Assembly: GCA_964019415.1 (NCBI GenBank)
Contig: CAXHTE010000068.1
Span: forward strand, 23,738-87,737
Reading direction: 5' to 3'
Source: Ianthella basta
Taxonomy: Eukaryota > Porifera > Demospongiae > Verongiida > Ianthellidae
Length of the DNA stretch: 64,000 nucleotides
In this document: positions 10,914 to 20,524 of the stretch, one piece after another
Layout of the letters: every line of letters starts with the position of its first letter
How positions within the stretch are numbered: position 1 is the first letter of the stretch
Notes under the pieces: generated by a model
The model's input: only the letters and a program-made list of their open reading frames with translations
What the model was told of the DNA's origin: nothing
Database searches by the model: none
Position numbers and translations under genes: made by a program

Positions 10914-12266
10914 TCACTTCCACAGGCCTCCGCGGAGGCCCTCTCGCGGAAAGGGGGGGCTTGGGTTGTCTGAGGCTGTCTCTGCTAAACTTCTGGTCAC
11001 TTTGCACACTTTAGCTGGGTGTCCTGCTGAGTGGCAGTCCATGCAAATATGGTTAAATTTGCAATGGAGCTGTGTGCAGCGGCTGAAGTTCCACGCCCTG
11101 CAGATCTCACCTGGGATGGAGTAGGGAGCAGTTGCTCTCTGACAAGCGGCTCTTGACCCCGTAGCCACTCGCTGGGCCCCTCTGGACCCCCATCTTTCGT
11201 GGGGGACAGGACAAATGCCAAACCACTGGCGCCCTTTGATAACTTTGCACTTGTGAAATAGCTAGTTCAAAGAGACGCGTCTACCTGTGACCATTGAGTC
11301 AGTCTGTTGGCTGCTGCCAAACGTCTGAAGTGGGCATCGTATGCAAGCGACGGGGTTCCTTCATAGTCAAGACTGGCTTTTGTGATCATTGATGAGTAGC
11401 CGAGGAGGTCCTGCACACGTTCAGGGTGCTTGAGAGCCATTACACTGATGACGGAGTTAAAGCAAACCACCCACTGCTGGATCGACGTAATCCTTTTCAG
11501 TTCTTTGGGTTTGTCTCTGTTTGACATCAAGTCCCTCAGTGTTACCTCAGGGGCTCCCAGCCTACTGGGAAGCAGCTTGCTTAGCTCAACAAATTCCCCC
11601 TTCCAAATCTTTTCAGCTAGCATTCTTGGGACTGGGGGGGAGTGGATACCCACGGAGATTGCCTCGCTAGATGAAGGGGCGGGATGTGGTGGAAGTAGGC
11701 TTGCTAGGGGTGTCATTGGCTGGAGCCCTGGGTCATGTTCCACGGTTGCTGGGCTGCCCATGCAGGCTCATGATCGGGGTGAGGCTGCTACTGCTCGCTG
11801 GACCAGCTGTAGGCACCGCCGGCATCACTGGCATGCCTGACAGAGCAGTGGTTGGGGGCAACAGACCCCCACTAGGCATGCTAGCTATCCCCCCCCCGCT
11901 ACCCACTGGGAACGTACCATTGGCTGGGGCTGCTTGGGTCGCTAGGTGCTGGTCCACCACCTCTCTGAGTTCGCGGGTTGTGTTTGCGACTGCTGCTCTC
12001 ACCGTGTCTTTCACCAAGGACTGTACTAGCTGCAACGCTCTTTGGTTCCCTCCGTCAGAGGTTGTGGCTGCCCCAACGTGGGTGTGGGGGTCCCTTCGGG
12101 GTTCTCTGCCATCGTCGCCGGACACGTGCTCACCAACGTGTTTGTTTTCAGTTAGCTCTGCTGGCTTGGAGGTTGCCCATGCTCGCTTAGAGAACAGCTT
12201 GGCCCGCCAACACTGAGCACGTGACCCCTGCCCCTCCACACGTGCAGCTGAGTGCTTGCCAGACAT
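10914..12266 (-). pseudogene. DIRS gag-like ORF1
   Basis: Begins at an ATG (12266). The first 177 codons encode a low-complexity region with a helical segment (LVKDTVRAAVANTTRELREVV). After a frameshift near 11750 comes a conserved block (EKIWKGEFVELSKLLPSRL, RITSIQQWVVCFNSVISVMA). A stop at 11267 and another shift precede a C-terminal zinc-binding segment WNFSRCTQLHCKFNHICMDC followed by HSAGHPAKVC. That CCCH-like ending is typical of ORF1 in animal DIRS elements. At least three lesions make it non-functional. Confidence 0.7.
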
Positions 12267-12644
12267 CCTGTGTTAACGACCTTTAACCCATTAAAGTGTC
12301 ATAGACCGTCCTTTCCCAGCCCTAAGCACCCGGCGTTTAGATGGGATGGTCTAGTGAGCCAAACTACCCACAGGCTGTAATCAGGGGGCCCTGGGCTGTT
12401 ATTGACAGGAAGTGCTTAAGCATATGCATGTGTTTGAAAAATGGCCGATTTTGATGCACATGTGTGTAGGGTAAAGTAGGGGGTTTACTAGCCTCGTCCC
12501 CAGGCCCTTCGCGTTAATTGCGGGGGAGGAGAAGAAGGACCTGGGAGTCACTGCTCCGTGACGTCATACTTCCATACCGAAATGGCGCGTCGATGGCGGA
12601 TTGCATAAGGTTCAACGGATGGCAATGAGTGCGGCCTTTGCTAA

Positions 12645-13001
12645 TCAGACGTGTCTCCAAACTGATCTTCCTCGCTGTTCAGCCGAAAGGGGCTGAAGGA
12701 AGACATACCTTCCCGGGCGCCTTAGTCGGCTACTGTTGGTGCCAATCGAGGATGGCGACGGTTTGCTGCAGTACGTGTGCAAGCCTAGCAACAGCTCAGT
12801 CCATCGAAGAACAATCCTGCCAGACGTACTTCCAACGAAGTCGAAAAGGGATGGCAATACCTCATAGCAGACCGACTTCCTGAAACCAGTTGGTAGCCAC
12901 AGAAATACGTCCTTCCGTTGGTAGAGATAACAAATAGCAGTCAGCTGTTCTTGCTTGAGCGCGATACTAGAAAGTCCAAGAGAGATATTCAAAGAGCGCA
13001 C
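12645..13001 (-). pseudogene. RecQ-like helicase fragment
   Basis: The translation contains a Q-motif-like KQEQLTAICYLYQRKDVF followed by a Walker A region LPTGFRKSVCYEVLPSLFDF. RecQ-family proteins have PTG-x-GKS there; the catalytic glycine position reads R, so this copy is probably inactive. Only the first ~55 residues of the helicase core are recognisable; the remainder looks like intron or unrelated sequence. Similar helicase fragments accompany repeats in some animal genomes, so it may be transposon-borne. Confidence 0.5.
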
Positions 13002-13413
13002 GACAGAGCATCAGTGAATATATAGCCTGTCCTCTGTAACTTGTGCAGTAGCCATTGCCGTAGTTGACATTACGAATAATATACGGACGTGTCAGTTTCC
13101 ATTCCCCTACTATTGGGGGCAATTTGCACATGCGCATACAGTGTATACCAGGCCGTCTTTCCCGCCCACGCTAATTATTGCAGATGGCCTGGGTACTAGG
13201 CTAGAGATTTGCGAACAAGATGGGGTTTCCAAACACTGCGCCATGCTCCGTCTGTATTCGAAGGAACAGCTTCTCACTGTGCCAGTTTATACATTGACTC
13301 TTGGGCTAACTGCATACAGAAAAGAAAGCTGTTCTACTGCGTGCAGGCGAAAGCGGCGCCCTGTTCAGAAACCCCATCTTGTACGGAAACTCCCTACCCT
13401 ACCTTACTCACGA

Positions 13414-15285
13414 TCATGGTGATTTGCATTGTTGTTGGCTGTTCCAAGCGCTCAGACAGAGACAAAGACATATCTTTAAATTTCTTTCATATGCCATCTG
13501 TGAGGTATTATGGTAGTAGTAGTGAAAAACTAAAACTGAGCAGAAGAGGAGGAAAGGGCTTCTAGCGGCAATTTCTAGGGCGGTTTTGATGGAAAGCAGG
13601 CTGGAGAATGGCCGTATTTGTTCCAGACATTTCGTATCAGGGAAAACCGCTGATCTTTTCAACAGCCTCAACCCAGACTGGCTGCCGACATTAAATCTCG
13701 AACACTCTAGGGTGAAGATATCGTCTACAAGTGAAGACAGGTATCAGAAGAAGAGGAGCAGAGTGGCCAGGCCTAGGGTGAGTGATGGCATGAACTCGAC
13801 TGTAGAAGCACCAGTGCCTGACTCTGATAGGCAGGTAGTGATTTATGGGTGTAATGTTGCAGTGCAGACGGAGGAATCTGGAGAACTTGCCCCTAAGCTG
13901 TGTAGGGAGCTCAACTCTGCATTTGAAACTATCCACACCCTTGAAGACACCATCAGTCATATAACACCATTTACAGAATCATAGCTACATGGAAAAGGCA
14001 GGTGATAAATTTGTGTAGCATTATACTGGTCTTCCTATTTACTTCCAGAATGTTGAAGGTGTCTTTGACTTTGTGGCCCCTAAAAGTCAGAATACTAAGT
14101 TGTCCTCATTTCAAGAGTTCATGGCTACGTTGATCAAACTGTGCCACAATCCATCATCCCAAGATCTAGCATATCGATTCAATGTGTCATCCTCAGCAGT
14201 CTCAAGTGTATCATTGAAGTGGTTAACAGCAATGGATGTGATAGAAGTCAATGATTATATGGCCTGAGAGAGATCACCTTCGAAGGACAATGCCGAATTG
14301 TTTCAGAGAAGCCTTTGGAGACAAAGTTGCTGTTGTATTTGACTGTTTTGAGATTTTTATAGAACGACCATCTAATCCTCTAGCCTGCTCACTCACATGG
14401 TCTCAATAAACATCACAACACAGTGAAATTGCTGATTGATAGTACTCCTCAAGGGTCTGTATCTATACATATAATTCAATATGTTTGTTTGTTTGTTTGT
14501 TTGTTTGTGATTCAGGCAAAACCTACTGCACAGGGGGCCACCAAACTCTCAGGGATTATAAAGTGGGGCTCCAGAAGTGTCCTCCACAGGTTGAAATCAC
14601 CCGTCTTGCAGTTCTTGACAAGCTATCCTTCCATTTTTGGTTTTTCATTCGCGGCTGACGGCCGTTTTATTAATTACCACTCCTTGACTTCCGGTTATCG
14701 AGCGGTTTGATTCGCTGTGTGAGTCGACAATTGAATTTAAACTCGATCGCAGCTACCTTTTGTTGCTAACAGCGCAGATTCTTCCAATCGGTCGATCTGG
14801 GCCCGACTCGCTGTTGTGACTTGCCATAGCAGAAGCCTGCCGAAGGCGGGGTGCCCTACTAGTCCTATATATTCGATTCTTGGGAAGAAAGGGCAAGTGA
14901 CAAGCACCTGACAGAGCATTGTGGAATCTTGAACTACTTGCTGCTGGGAGACATTATGCTTGCTGACTGCGACTTTGTTATTGCAGAGTCTGTACGTCTG
15001 CATCAGGCGAAGCTGCACATTCCAGCTTTTACTAAAGGAAAGACTCAGCTGTTAGCTTTAGAAATTGGATAAACCAATCTATTGCTAACGTCTGTATTCA
15101 TGTAAAAGAGTAACCAGGACTGTCTACCAGAAATATACAGTTCTTCAAGGAACATTGCTAGTTGACTTTGTCACAATACACTATGGGGAAGACTGTCCTT
15201 TGATTGATAGAATGGTTAGAGTGTGTTATGCATTATCTAATGTTTGTAATTCAGTGGTACCATTCGACAAGTTACATGGTTGTGA
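13414..15285 (+). pseudogene. THAP-domain DDE transposase (interrupted)
   Basis: MVICIVVGCSKRSDRDKD gives the first CxxxC of a THAP zinc finger. RICSRHFVSGKTADLFNSLN followed by PDWLPTLNLEH gives the C-x-x-H half. A helix-turn-helix follows ([18 protein letters not shown] with [18 protein letters not shown]), then the catalytic domain: [14 protein letters not shown] (first Asp), HNTVKLL-like KLLIDSTPQGSVS, then after the Helitron SYIFDSWEERASDKHLTEHC, GDIMLADCDF (second Asp) and HIPAFTKGKTQLLALE, ending near CYALSNVCNSVVPF. There are several stops and frameshifts (e.g. at 13563, 13982, 14265). Removing the Helitron restores the frame exactly. Confidence 0.85.
14462..14862 (+). mobile_element. 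Non-autonomous Helitron inside the DDE gene
   Basis: It begins TCTATACATATAATTC after a host A (14461) and ends CTAG (14859-14862) before a host T (14863). A hairpin CCTGCC-GAA-GGCGGG lies eight bases before CTAG. A (TTTG)n run follows the 5' end. The surrounding transposase frame reads GGG TCT GTA before the element and TCC TAT ATA TTC after it, and rejoins in frame with the conserved family motif, which fixes both ends to the base. A 222 bp relative lies at 37931-38152. There is no coding capacity. Confidence 0.9.
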
Positions 15286-15319
15286 GTAATGGGGTTAATT
15301 TGTTGTTTTTTTATAGTAT

Positions 15320-16910
15320 GCAATATACAGTTAAAACTGTTGCAAGCTCTTACAGTAAGTGTGATCTTTCCTGACCTTGCAAATACTGTGACTTTGAAGT
15401 GGGCTTGTACACCACTTACCGAGAAGCTCGGGTAAAATGCAACTTTTGAAAAAGTTCATAGCTGACAAAATACATTGTCCCCATAGCTTGTCGTCTGGAT
15501 ATATAGATGCGCTGAATGTGGAGGTTTGGACTTGGGTCAGTAGGAAACATACACACACAAAAGTCACAATAGTCCGCACTGCAGATGTATCTGTGTCTGC
15601 ACTTGATAGCATGAGTCTTATCAAGTACAAAAGAACCATAATGTGACTTGGTCAAGCAAGATTTTGGGTCACTTGCTACATCATCAATCCCTTCACCACG
15701 ATAGCAGTAAGGACACTTGATTTCAAGGGTTCCTTTCTCACAACACACAATTCCATCAGGTGATGCACCAAGGTGAGGCCAATTGGGATTGAGGACAATG
15801 CAAGCCGCTAATCTTTATAGTGACACTGTCATGTTCTTCTTGCATTACCGTATCCACTCTAAAAATTCGTCAATCTAATTTTCGTCAGGGGAAAAAAATA
15901 TGCTCAACTGTACTCTAATCGTGACGAATTTCCTGTCTCTCTAATTTCTGCCATTGTCCTCTAATTTTCGTCATGAACAGGAAGCGTTCTAAATATTCGT
16001 CAGAAATGCCTGCAATATGGCTGCGACGGCCAAGGAACAAAGCCTAGGAACAAAGCCAACAACGCTCGCTGTTGTCTTTGTCCTTCTGCCATTGTTCCAT
16101 TCGTCTATAAGCCTTTTCGACGCTGTCTGCGTCGTCCATTTTCCTTTTAGTGCGACAATGGAGTTCAGCGATCACTAATTGTCTCTAGATCCTTCTTGTT
16201 CAGACAGTAGCCATGCACTGCTGTTCGCACGGTCAACGTGAAAGCGGTCATTTCAGCAAGGAATGCCCATACTGAAAAGCTCTCTAATGTTTTGCCTTTG
16301 CTCAAATGTTTCGTCCAAAAACTCTAAATATTCGTCACCTTCAACGGTCTTCTCCATTCCAGCTCTAATTGCCTCAAAAGACAAAATTTTCACTGCACTA
16401 GGGGTGACAAATTTTTAGAGCAGATACGGTATCTTTGTGTAATGTTGTCCGTAGCTAGCTTTTTGTCTTGGCTTCCCCATTGAGTTGCTGCAGTCTTGAA
16501 TCTATAGGCTTCTGGATAGCAAATTTATTTTATTAAACTCCATGCAGGCTTTAAATGGTCTGTCCTACAATTTTCATACAAGAAACAGTAACTCTCCCAG
16601 CCTATATGTGTACTATAGCTTTGATGCGCTCTGTTCCTTAGAGGCCTCCTCTACAGACGTTACCATTTCCTCTGTGACATTTACATTTACTTTATCACAA
16701 GTGTCTAGAAGCTCAGTGAAACTCAGTTTCTGATGAGCAGCATCACTAAGTGATTGCAATGGCTTTGGAAAGTTACTCTGCCTGGACTTGAGGAAATAAC
16801 TGCTCACATACTCAGGAATCAGAGACAAAATTGCAGGCTTTGTCCCACACTGACTCAGAGTTGCAAAAAGGCATTCAATTCCTTCTCATTTGGAGGCTGC
16901 GCTCTTCACT
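15320..16910 (-). pseudogene. YqaJ-like exonuclease gene (interrupted)
   Basis: N-terminal part (16910-16440): LSQCGTKPAILSLIPEYVSS, FPKPLQSLSDAAHQKLSFTE, EEASKEQSASKLW, then ICYPEAYRFKTAATQWG. After the MITE: LGASPDGIVCCEKGTLEIKC with the YqaJ core Asp and the ExK in LEIKCPYC, then SADYCDFCVCMFPTD, and in a shifted frame FFKSCILPELLGKWCTSP. The family cuts or resects DNA. In ISL2EU elements it is the conserved partner of the transposase. A frameshift near 15560 and at least one stop make it non-functional. Confidence 0.85.
15848..16429. mobile_element. TA-flanked MITE (CCGTAT family A)
   Basis: The TIRs read CCGTATC(C/T)(A/G)CTCTAAAAATT(C/T)GTCA and are flanked by TA at 15846-15847 and 16430-16431. 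The interior repeats CTCTAAATATTCGTCA-like blocks and has no ORF. It interrupts the YqaJ reading frame, and removing it with one TA reconnects a continuous frame on the minus strand (HYTKIM then QEEHDSVTIKISGL). The TA duplication suggests Tc1/mariner mobilisation. Confidence 0.85.
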
Positions 16911-16999
16911 TAAATTGGTCACCTGCTGGTCACATGAAATCCACTGCTGGACCTGGTTAATGCTGTGGTGAGTGTCTCGCTGCCGGACTTATATCCACT

Positions 17000-17075
17000 T
17001 CGTTTTATCAATCAATCATCAATAAAGTGCACCACGCCCATTGGCACTAGGGCACAGATTGGCCCCATGCAGAAC
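17000..17075 (-). repeat. LINE 3' end with microsatellite tail
   Basis: The reverse complement ends with a GTGCACTTTATTGATGATTG-like sequence, matching the LINE 3' ends at 19588 (minus) and 63470-63546 (plus). The shared core is GTGCCTATTGGCATGGTGCA. Confidence 0.6.
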
Positions 17076-17099
17076 TTACACATAACAGGCAAAATGAAT

Positions 17100-18020
17100 A
17101 GTGTATAAAAATCCTTTAGAATTAAAGGGGATTTAGGAATGGCCAGCAGAAAAAGCATAGAAACAAGCAACAGTAACTCAACATCATGGTGAACCACATT
17201 GCCGTGAAGTTTGCTATGCATTCCTAATTTCCTTGTACAGCTACGTACATAGGCCCAAATGTCTAGCTAGCTAGTCCCATGTAGCTACAAGGAAATTAGG
17301 AATGCATAGCAAACTTCACGGCAATGTGGTTTGCCATGATGTTGAGTTACTGTTGCTTGTTTCTATGCTTTTTCTGCTGGACATTCCTAAATCCCCTTTA
17401 ATTCTAAAGGAATTTTTATACACTAGTTTGTACAGTTTTTGCATATCCAAAGGACTATGGTTACATCAGATTGATACCAGCGCTGACTAATACCTCTTCC
17501 TTAAATTAGCTGAAGATTGTGCAGAGCATCGAGCACAGTTATGCCACTTTAGAGGAAGCATCTGCCGTGTACCGTACGGTATACCAGCGCAACAAAATGG
17601 CGGCATTGGGGTATCCTTAATACACGGGGAGGACAAATTTCCTGCCCGCTCCAGCGCTGTACTTGTCGGATTGCCACCGGCGCTCAGATCCTAGTCCTTG
17701 AGCTAGGTACGTAAGTCCTCGTACACGACTTGGGTCCGTAGGTGCCCTGTGTCGTGCGCTAGGAGCGCACAAATATTCGGTGGGAAGAACAAGAATAATA
17801 TGAAAAGACAAAATGGGGTACGAGCAGCTTATGATGCTTTTCTCTTACGAGCACTCCAGGTTGCCTTTGGGTACGCTGCCGTCGTCAATACATCAAAAGA
17901 AGCCTATTTGTGGCCTTTAATTGTTCTTTGCCACTGCCGTTAGGCTAGTTTCACTGAAGCGCCCTAATACATTAAGATAGGGACGCCATTTTGAACCGGG
18001 CACGTTCCTAAATAGACGTC
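17100..18020. repeat. Composite inverted-repeat element, copy 1
   Basis: A foldback (arms 17100-17228 and 17293-17424, identical over most of their length) is followed without a break by a unique 600 bp body. The body recurs inverted at 51898-52505, joined there to a half foldback at 52505-52690. The copies differ by scattered substitutions and small indels. No ORF is conserved between copies. It is therefore one mobile or duplicated unit of about 0.9 kb; the class is not identified. Both copies end near a GACGTCACGTTCGTGACG-like palindrome. Confidence 0.75.
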
Positions 18021-18195
18021 ATGAACGTGACGTCTGATACATGAACCTGCAGTAGTGTTACCCAAACCTTGCATGCCACATACACACAATGATAGATAAC
18101 AGTTCATAGTTGTGACATGCAGCAGACAGCAGGGACGCAGTGGGATCCTGGGTATTGCCCTTTTCACTGTGACGTCTCATCAAGGCCTTCAATAG

Positions 18196-18889
18196 TACTC
18201 GTTGGGATTTCCAAGCTTCGCATCTCATCAACCATCTTCCACTTCACCACTGTCAATTCCTTACACACTCTCTCCTGTTTGGTCACCCCCTCTATCTTCC
18301 CGTCTCCATTTGAAAACCTGCCGTGCCTCCCCTCAGTTTCATCATCATTCCCCTGTCTGCCCTTCTCATCACTTTTGCACACTCCGACCACTCTCCCAAC
18401 CTTACAATCCTCTTTAGCATCTCCAACTTAGGCTTCATCTCCATCTCCTGGTCCCATTCCTTCTGCACTTTCCTCCAAGTAATGGCCTCCAGTATCTCCG
18501 TCACTTTCACATCCGACAATTAAGTCCTTAAGTACCTCCACATTAAAAGCCTCCCACCCAAACTGCCCCAACACATGCTAATCTTACCCATCCAAGTACC
18601 TCTGCCAAACCTCACTGCTTCCACTGCTATCCACCTGAACAATCGACCTTCATACGTTCTGCTGGTCAGGACCTTACTCCAGAACATCACACACCGCATC
18701 CTTGCCAGCCACTTAGCCGGTAGGTCCCCCATCTCCACCTAAAGTGAGACTTTTGGGTGAAGAGTTCGAATGCCGAAAAACAACCTTAGGGCCCTCATCT
18801 GAGCTTGCTCAATCTTCTCCAGATCCTGATTACACCCCCAAATCTCTACACCATACAGCATGGTTGACTCCATATTGACATAGCTTATT
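18196..18889 (-). pseudogene. LINE reverse transcriptase C-terminal remnant
   Basis: Minus-strand frames read MLYGVEIWGCNQDLEKIEQA, then MRALRLFFGI, a stop, LARMRCVMFWSKVLTSRTYE, then after another stop MKLRGGTAGFQMETGRW. This is the post-RT thumb region of non-LTR retrotransposons. The same blocks occur on the plus strand at 62640-63340 (FWYKVLTSKTYEGRLLR, MLKLRGGTAAFQIEMGRW), so both are copies of one family. Stops at several positions show decay. Confidence 0.75.
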
Positions 18890-19587
18890 TGCTCTTAAAG
18901 CGGGTGGTAGGGAAAAGCCAGCAGAACAGTCTCTCCGGAGCCAGCACAATGCTGTACGATGGCTGGGCTATCTTCACATGTTAGTCATTATGCCAGGAAA
19001 ACTTGGAGAGGCGCGCTACAAGCAGTTAACCGAAACAAGTGTATGCCAAAATCACGTGCAATGTAAGGCATAAGCAATGGTTTTAACCTGAAAAGCACAT
19101 AGCACATGCACTATCGATCCCACTGTTTCCTTAAGTATTTGTGGCGATTTTGCCTGCAATCAAGAGGTAAAAGGCTAAAAACTGACGTGTCCTTTGCGCA
19201 TTATCAGCAAGTCCGGCTCCGGCTCCCAATTTGCACATAAACAAAGTTGCAACCTCGACACAGCTGTGTAGGGAATGCCTACATGTGAGGCTAGGGGCCA
19301 GACCATATTTCCTAGAGATCTAGAGATTGCAGTATTGCACAAGCGAGCGGAAGGGGCTGGCTCACTAGACTAGGTACATTTTGCTTCCAGCAGCTCCTGA
19401 ATGGCCGAATTGCCTAGTTCCCTTACAACGACAATCCTACATGGCCCACTCACCGCATTTAATCTCCTTCTAGTAGCATATTTCAAAATGGCACAATGGC
19501 TTGGCTAATTGTAGGTGTTTCTAATAACTTACACGTGTGCTGCTTTAATTTATGGTAAAGAAGAGCTAGCTTGCACATATCCCCCTA

Positions 19588-19745
19588 AATTCAATTCAAT
19601 TCAATTCATTATTGGAGTGCACCATGCCAATAGGCACTAGGACACATCTTGGTCCAATGTAGTACTGTACACATCATGTACCATGTGAGATGCAGAGATA
19701 CAGATGAGTACTATGGCCCTGTAAATAAACTATATTATGCTATGA
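19588..19745 (-). repeat. LINE 3' UTR with (AATTG)n tail
   Basis: The plus strand reads AATTCAATTCAATTCATTAT then GGAGTGCACCATGCCAATAG. This is the reverse complement of the 3' end at 63470-63546. It is a 5'-truncated copy separate from the one at 18.2-18.9 kb. From 19746 to 20524 I see only AT-rich sequence without a supportable gene. Confidence 0.7.
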
Positions 19746-20524
19746 TTGCAATTGTAAGCTAGCTAATTACAAGTGACAAATTAGTGAAGGTACATAGCTC
19801 CATGCACGGACACAGTTCACACAGCTGTACAGTAGCTATCAGCTTATAATAGTATCAACACAGCAAGTAGTATGTGTTCCCCCAGAATTCAGTTATATAA
19901 CACTTTGGACACACCCAGGTACGTTGTATAGGCAGAAATGTCCTGTATTTAGTCTTGTTAGACTACATATCCACCAGGTCATGCATGGCCACCATGGAAC
20001 TTGGTTTGATCATGAGAACTAGTGATGTACATTGCAACTTGCACTATATATATTCACTAGTTTCTTTGTGAAGTATATATTTACAAATAGCCCCCCAAGC
20101 CTTTGATTACTATTATTATTTATATAATTAGCTACATACCGCAGTGTCTGTCAACATTAAACGCAGCCAAAAGTTCATAGGGAGACAACCTGGAAGGGTT
20201 GCAATGGGTGGTGATTACTCAGTCTCATCCAGTCCTACTGGCAGACATAACCTTATGTAACCTATAATAGAATTTCCTTTGCTGCTGCTGATCATCATTA
20301 CGTGCATAAATACATTGCCAAAGACTTCCCATTGACACAACAATCAACCATCATCCCGTAGCCTATGCCATCACTACTCATTGCTAAATTAACTGGCACT
20401 TGAATTCTGTAGCAGTAAGCCTGCCGAAGGCAGACACTCCTGCCACCCTTACATATTACAATTTGTAGACACATAACAGCATGCACTCCATATAATTCAA
20501 ACACAGTCATAATGTTGTAATACT

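Larger units (their letters stand above)
7613..12266 (-). mobile_element. Degenerate DIRS-type retrotransposon
   Basis: On the minus strand the order is a gag-like protein with a zinc-binding segment (12266-10914), reverse transcriptase/RNase H (10813-8706) and tyrosine recombinase (8603-7613). That gene order, with a tyrosine recombinase instead of an integrase, is diagnostic of DIRS-like elements. Every ORF carries stops or frameshifts. A Penelope-type RT fragment in the opposite orientation (9838-10455) sits inside the RT. Element ends were not resolved. A hairpin around 7272-7340 and the 65 bp tandem array may belong to the downstream terminus. Confidence 0.85.
13400..16960. mobile_element. 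ISL2EU-like (PIF/Harbinger relative) element
   Basis: Two convergent genes: a THAP/DDE transposase (plus, 13414-15285) and a YqaJ-type nuclease (minus, about 16910-15320). That pairing is the hallmark of ISL2EU (IS4EU) elements. Each gene is interrupted by a younger insertion: a Helitron at 14462-14862 and a TA-flanked MITE at 15848-16429. Terminal repeats and target duplications were not resolved. The YqaJ N-terminus, including any SWIM zinc finger, is missing and a LINE tail starts at 17008, so the right end is truncated. Confidence 0.8.

Noticed and set aside
11671-12216. 181-codon plus-strand ORF
   Set aside because: It is antisense to the DIRS gag-like ORF, with GC-skewed composition only.
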